Shown one piece after another: positions 6,752 through 9,525 of a stretch of 9,525 nt of DNA. The translations under genes and the position numbers were made by a program. Position 1 is the stretch's first letter. The number at the start of each line of letters is the position of its first letter. The stretch is from Fidelibacterota bacterium (lineage in GTDB: Bacteria; Fidelibacterota; Marinisomatia; Marinisomatales; S15-B10), in the NCBI GenBank assembly GCA_002691365.1, contig NZHL01000005.1, forward strand, positions 35,773 through 45,297, given 5' to 3'. The notes under the pieces were generated by a model, which worked only from the letters and a program-made list of their open reading frames with translations, was not told the origin of the DNA and did no database searches.

Positions 6752-7768
6752 TTGAAAATTTTATTTGGGATTCAAGGTACGGGTAATGGTCATTTAACTC
6801 GATCCAGGATTATCATAAAACTTTTGAGATCAAAAGGTCACGAAATAGATGTTATCATAAGTGGAAGAAAAAAAGACAAACTTTGGGGGATTCAGGACTT
6901 AAAACCCTATAATGTTTTTGATGGACTTAGTTATGAATCAAAAAAAGGGAAAATACAAAAATTAAAAACTATAAAAAATGCAGGTATTTTTCAATTTTTA
7001 GAAGATTTAAAAAAAATTAAAAATGATAATTATGATTTAATAATTAGTGACTATGAGCCTTTATCAGCATACTTAGCAAAAAAGTGGAAAAAAACTTCAA
7101 TTGGAATAGCACATCAATATGCTTTTGAATATGACATTCCCAAAACTGGATACAATTTATTTACTCATTTTTTAATGAAAAAATATGCTCCAGTGGATAT
7201 AAATATTGGCCTACATTGGCATCATTTTAATCAACCTATTTTACCCCCGATAATTGAAAAAATTGATTTACATGACATAAATGAAAAAAGTGATCAAATA
7301 ATGGTTTATCTTCCTTGGGAAGAAATAAAATTTGTATCTAAACTATTATCAAAAATTCAAAATATTACTTTCTTAATTTATTGTAATGTAGAAAAGGAAA
7401 TAGTTGACAAAAATATTAAATATAGACCATTATCCAGAAAAACATTTTTAAAAGATCTAAAAGAATCTGAAGGTATAATCACTAATGCAGGTTTTGAAAC
7501 TCCTAGTGAGGCACTTTCAATGGGTAAAAAGGTTTTTGTCAAACCATTAAAAGGACAATTCGAACAATTATCAAATGCAAAAGCTTTGAAACAATTAAAC
7601 CTTGCAACCGTTGTGAATAAATTGACAAAAAAAAATATTGAAAAATGGTGTTTGAAAACTGAAAGAAAAAAAATTAAATGTGAGGGCGTAGCTGATCAAA
7701 TTATTTATTGGTTAGAAAAAGGTGATTTTGACAGATTAAATGAACTTAAATCAAAATTTTGGAATTAA
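6752..7768 (+). CDS. MurG-like GT-B glycosyltransferase
   Basis: A 338-residue glycosyltransferase of the UDP-glycosyltransferase/MurG-like GT-B type, resembling the archaeal and bacterial 'MJ1255' family. The N-terminal Rossmann loop GTGNGH (9-14), followed by LTRSR, is the acceptor-side glycine-rich motif. SDYEP (99-103) and H121-Q122 follow in the N-domain. The C-domain carries TNAGFETPSEAL (244-255) and GQFEQLSNA (268-276), the expected nucleotide-sugar binding and acceptor-side elements. It has no membrane segment; the Lys-rich surface suggests a cytoplasmic enzyme, possibly membrane-associated, using a lipid acceptor. It starts at TTG (6752), 4 nt after the PAP2 stop, without a Shine-Dalgarno. 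The start is still convincing because the conserved MKILFGIQGTGNGH begins exactly there and the upstream frame meets stops at once. Translation probably couples to the PAP2 gene. The sugar and acceptor are unknown. Confidence 0.88.
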   Translation: MKILFGIQGTGNGHLTRSRIIIKLLRSKGHEIDVIISGRKKDKLWGIQDLKPYNVFDGLSYESKKGKIQKLKTIKNAGIFQFLEDLKKIKNDNYDLIISDYEPLSAYLAKKWKKTSIGIAHQYAFEYDIPKTGYNLFTHFLMKKYAPVDINIGLHWHHFNQPILPPIIEKIDLHDINEKSDQIMVYLPWEEIKFVSKLLSKIQNITFLIYCNVEKEIVDKNIKYRPLSRKTFLKDLKESEGIITNAGFETPSEALSMGKKVFVKPLKGQFEQLSNAKALKQLNLATVVNKLTKKNIEKWCLKTERKKIKCEGVADQIIYWLEKGDFDRLNELKSKFWN

Positions 7769-7777
7769 TATTAAGTT
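7743..7777. terminator. Possible weak bidirectional terminator at the convergent gene ends
   Basis: AACTTAA (7743-7749) can pair with TTAAGTT (7771-7777), enclosing a perfect CAAAATTTTG palindrome (7752-7761). The structure spans both stop codons of the converging glycosyltransferase and kinase genes, and a T-rich stretch follows on the plus strand. It is the only terminator-like structure available in the 2-bp gap, but the stem is almost all A-T and would be weak. Confidence 0.25.
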
Positions 7778-9525
7778 TCTTTAGGTATTTTTATTGTAAA
7801 ACAAGTACCATCACTTTCTTTGCTTTCAACAGCAACATATCCATTATGAGCTAATGCAATATGTTTAACTATTGCTAATCCCAAACCAGTTCCTCCTTTA
7901 TTTCTACTTCTACCCTTATCAACTCTGTAAAACCTTTCAAAAAGTCTGGTTTGAAAATCTTTTTTAATAAAACTTCCTGTATTTTTAACTGATATATGCA
8001 GATTATCAATTTTAATGTGAGCCTTAATATTAATATTAGAATTTAAACCACCATATTTTATCGCATTATCAATTAAATTTGAGATAGCTTGTCTCATAAG
8101 CTCAATATTCAAAGTAAAAGATAAATTTTCATCACAATCTAAATTAATATTATTTTTCAATTGAAAATTTTCATATTCTTTAATATTACCATATTTTAAT
8201 ATTATATCATCTAAACTAGAATTGAGCAAAGGTTTTATAGGTGTTATTATTTTATTTATACTTTCTTCTTCGGCTTGGGATTCAATTTTACTAAGCATTA
8301 ATAAATCATCAATTATTGAACCCATTCTTCTAGAGTTTGATTCGATTGTTTTTAAAAATATTTTTTTTTGATCAGGATTTACAACTGATTTATTTTGAAG
8401 AGTTTCAAGATATCCATTAATTACAGTTAATGGTGTTTTTAGCTCATGAGAAACATTTGAAACAAAATCCTTTCTTACTCTTTCAAGCAACATTAACCTC
8501 GAAATATCATTCATAACTAAAATTATATCAAATTTTTTATTTTTTAATTCCCTTATTGGTGAAATCGTTATTTGTACAAAACTATTTATTTTTTTGTCAA
8601 TATTTAAGTCAAATTGATTTGATTTACCTGTATTGATAGAAAGTTTAATAATTTTTATTAATTTTTTTGAAAAAATAACTTTTCGAAAATCTTTATTTAC
8701 AATGTTTTGTTCAGGTTCATTTATCTTTAATATTTTAAGGAAAGATTGATTTGTAAGTTTTATTTTACCTTGAGAATTAATTAATGCTAAACCCTCAACC
8801 ATACTTGAAATCAATGTAGTTTTTTCATTTTTCTCTTCATTTAATCTATCAATTCGTTTTTTTAAATCTTTTGACATTTTATTGAAAGATTCTGCGAGAT
8901 TGCCAAACTCAAATGTTGATTGTTTGGAAATTTTCGAGGAAAATTCTCCTTCAGAAAAACGTTCAGCTTTAATTCTTATTTCTTCAAGAGGTTTAACAAT
9001 CCTTCTTCCAATTATGAAAATTGTAATCCCTGAAATTGAAACAGCTAAAATTATTAAAGCACCTAACTTAATTCTTGCTGAGTTTAAAACTTCTTTAAGT
9101 TGAGTATCTGGAAAAGATGTCCTAACAATTAATTTTGAATTTTCAAAAGGGATAATTGATGCAAAATAAAACATTTTTTCATTTACAGAATCACTAAATC
9201 TTCTAGATGTACCAACAGAATTATTTAAGGCTTGAATTACTTCAGGTCTATTTATATGATTATCCATGACTTCAGGGTTTTTATGAGAATCCCCAAGTAC
9301 AAAACCATTTTCAAGAATAATGGTAATTCGTGTATTTGTTGTATTTGCAATTTTCTTACATAGTAATGAAATATTTGGATTTTTTGAACTTTTATTTTTT
9401 TCTAAAAGATTTAAAAGTGGTTCTTCAATAAGCTTAGAAGTTAATCTGAGCTCTTCTTGTTTCTCTCTTAAGTAATTTTCTTCCAGAATATCATCAACTA
9501 AAATCCCCAAAAACAAAAATACTAT
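7771..9525 (-). CDS. PhoR-like sensor histidine kinase, 5' end cut by the window edge
   Basis: Membrane sensor kinase of a two-component system. Numbering from the TTG at 9516, the order is: end of a first membrane helix (up to about residue 8); an extracytoplasmic Cache/PhoR-type sensor (about 10-148, with RITIILENGFVLGDS and NRPEVIQAL); a second membrane helix (150-171); HAMP (171-223); PAS (about 228-340); HisKA with phospho-acceptor H357 in VSNVSHELKTPLT; and HATPase with N box NLIDNAIKYGG (480-490), F box LFERFYRVD and G2 box GGTGLGLAIV (541-550). The G1 box reads NTGSFI, with Asn in place of the usual Asp. The frame stays open to the right edge, and the hydrophobic run continues upstream of 9516 (IVF before LFLG). 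The TTG is therefore not the start and some N-terminal residues are missing. This architecture is typical of PhoR, but ResE/WalK-type kinases share it. A response-regulator gene would be expected just beyond the window. Confidence 0.88.
   Translation of the reverse strand: MVFLFLGILVDDILEENYLREKQEELRLTSKLIEEPLLNLLEKNKSSKNPNISLLCKKIANTTNTRITIILENGFVLGDSHKNPEVMDNHINRPEVIQALNNSVGTSRRFSDSVNEKMFYFASIIPFENSKLIVRTSFPDTQLKEVLNSARIKLGALIILAVSISGITIFIIGRRIVKPLEEIRIKAERFSEGEFSSKISKQSTFEFGNLAESFNKMSKDLKKRIDRLNEEKNEKTTLISSMVEGLALINSQGKIKLTNQSFLKILKINEPEQNIVNKDFRKVIFSKKLIKIIKLSINTGKSNQFDLNIDKKINSFVQITISPIRELKNKKFDIILVMNDISRLMLLERVRKDFVSNVSHELKTPLTVINGYLETLQNKSVVNPDQKKIFLKTIESNSRRMGSIIDDLLMLSKIESQAEEESINKIITPIKPLLNSSLDDIILKYGNIKEYENFQLKNNINLDCDENLSFTLNIELMRQAISNLIDNAIKYGGLNSNINIKAHIKIDNLHISVKNTGSFIKKDFQTRLFERFYRVDKGRSRNKGGTGLGLAIVKHIALAHNGYVAVESKESDGTCFTIKIPKET

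Noticed and set aside
8882..9103. Plus-strand 73-residue open frame inside the kinase gene
   Set aside because: It is antisense to the HAMP and transmembrane region of the kinase, with no recognisable domain and no start signal.
9514..9516. TTG at 9516 as the kinase start codon
   Set aside because: The frame stays open to the window edge and the hydrophobic residues of the first membrane helix continue upstream. Starting here would cut that helix.

Overview
The window is A+T-rich (about two thirds by eye) and appears to come from a Gram-negative bacterium of the Fibrobacteres-Chlorobi-Bacteroidetes (FCB) side of the tree. Two proteins point there. One is a TonB-dependent receptor with an N-terminal carboxypeptidase-regulatory-like domain. 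The other is a secreted protein ending in a FlgD-like / type IX secretion (T9SS) sorting domain of the 'NYPNPFNPSTKI...KMMLMR' type. That tail style is common in Marinimicrobia (SAR406), Ignavibacteria and related lineages, so a marine Marinimicrobia-like source is my best guess; it is an inference, not proven here. There are no RNA genes, insertion sequences or CRISPR arrays. Both intergenic gaps are shorter than 160 bp.

Layout. The minus strand from 6065 down to 10 carries a 1010-residue TonB-dependent outer-membrane receptor, then a 134-bp gap, then a 962-residue secreted protein built from two long homologous beta-helix-like units plus a sorting tail. Divergent from the receptor, across a 154-bp gap, a tight plus-strand pair encodes a PAP2-family membrane phosphatase (6220-6747) and a MurG-like GT-B glycosyltransferase (6752-7768, TTG start). 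The glycosyltransferase converges, with only 2 bp between stop codons, on a PhoR-like sensor histidine kinase on the minus strand (7771 to the right edge, 5' end cut off).

How the parts may work together. The most interesting signal is regulatory. Upstream of both the receptor and the beta-helix gene, on the coding strand and at nearly the same distance from the ATG (65-66 bp), there are CTAACA-type direct repeats with an 11-bp period. Each is followed after 8-9 bp by a -10-like hexamer. This is the architecture of Pho boxes (PhoB/PhoP-class response regulators), although the exact half-site is not the E. coli one. With a PhoR-like kinase in the same window, the working hypothesis is a phosphate-starvation locus. 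In it, a TonB-dependent receptor and a co-regulated surface beta-helix protein would capture a phosphorus-containing substrate, and the PAP2 phosphatase/glycosyltransferase pair might act in lipid or envelope glycan metabolism. The substrate and the PAP2/glycosyltransferase role are unproven.
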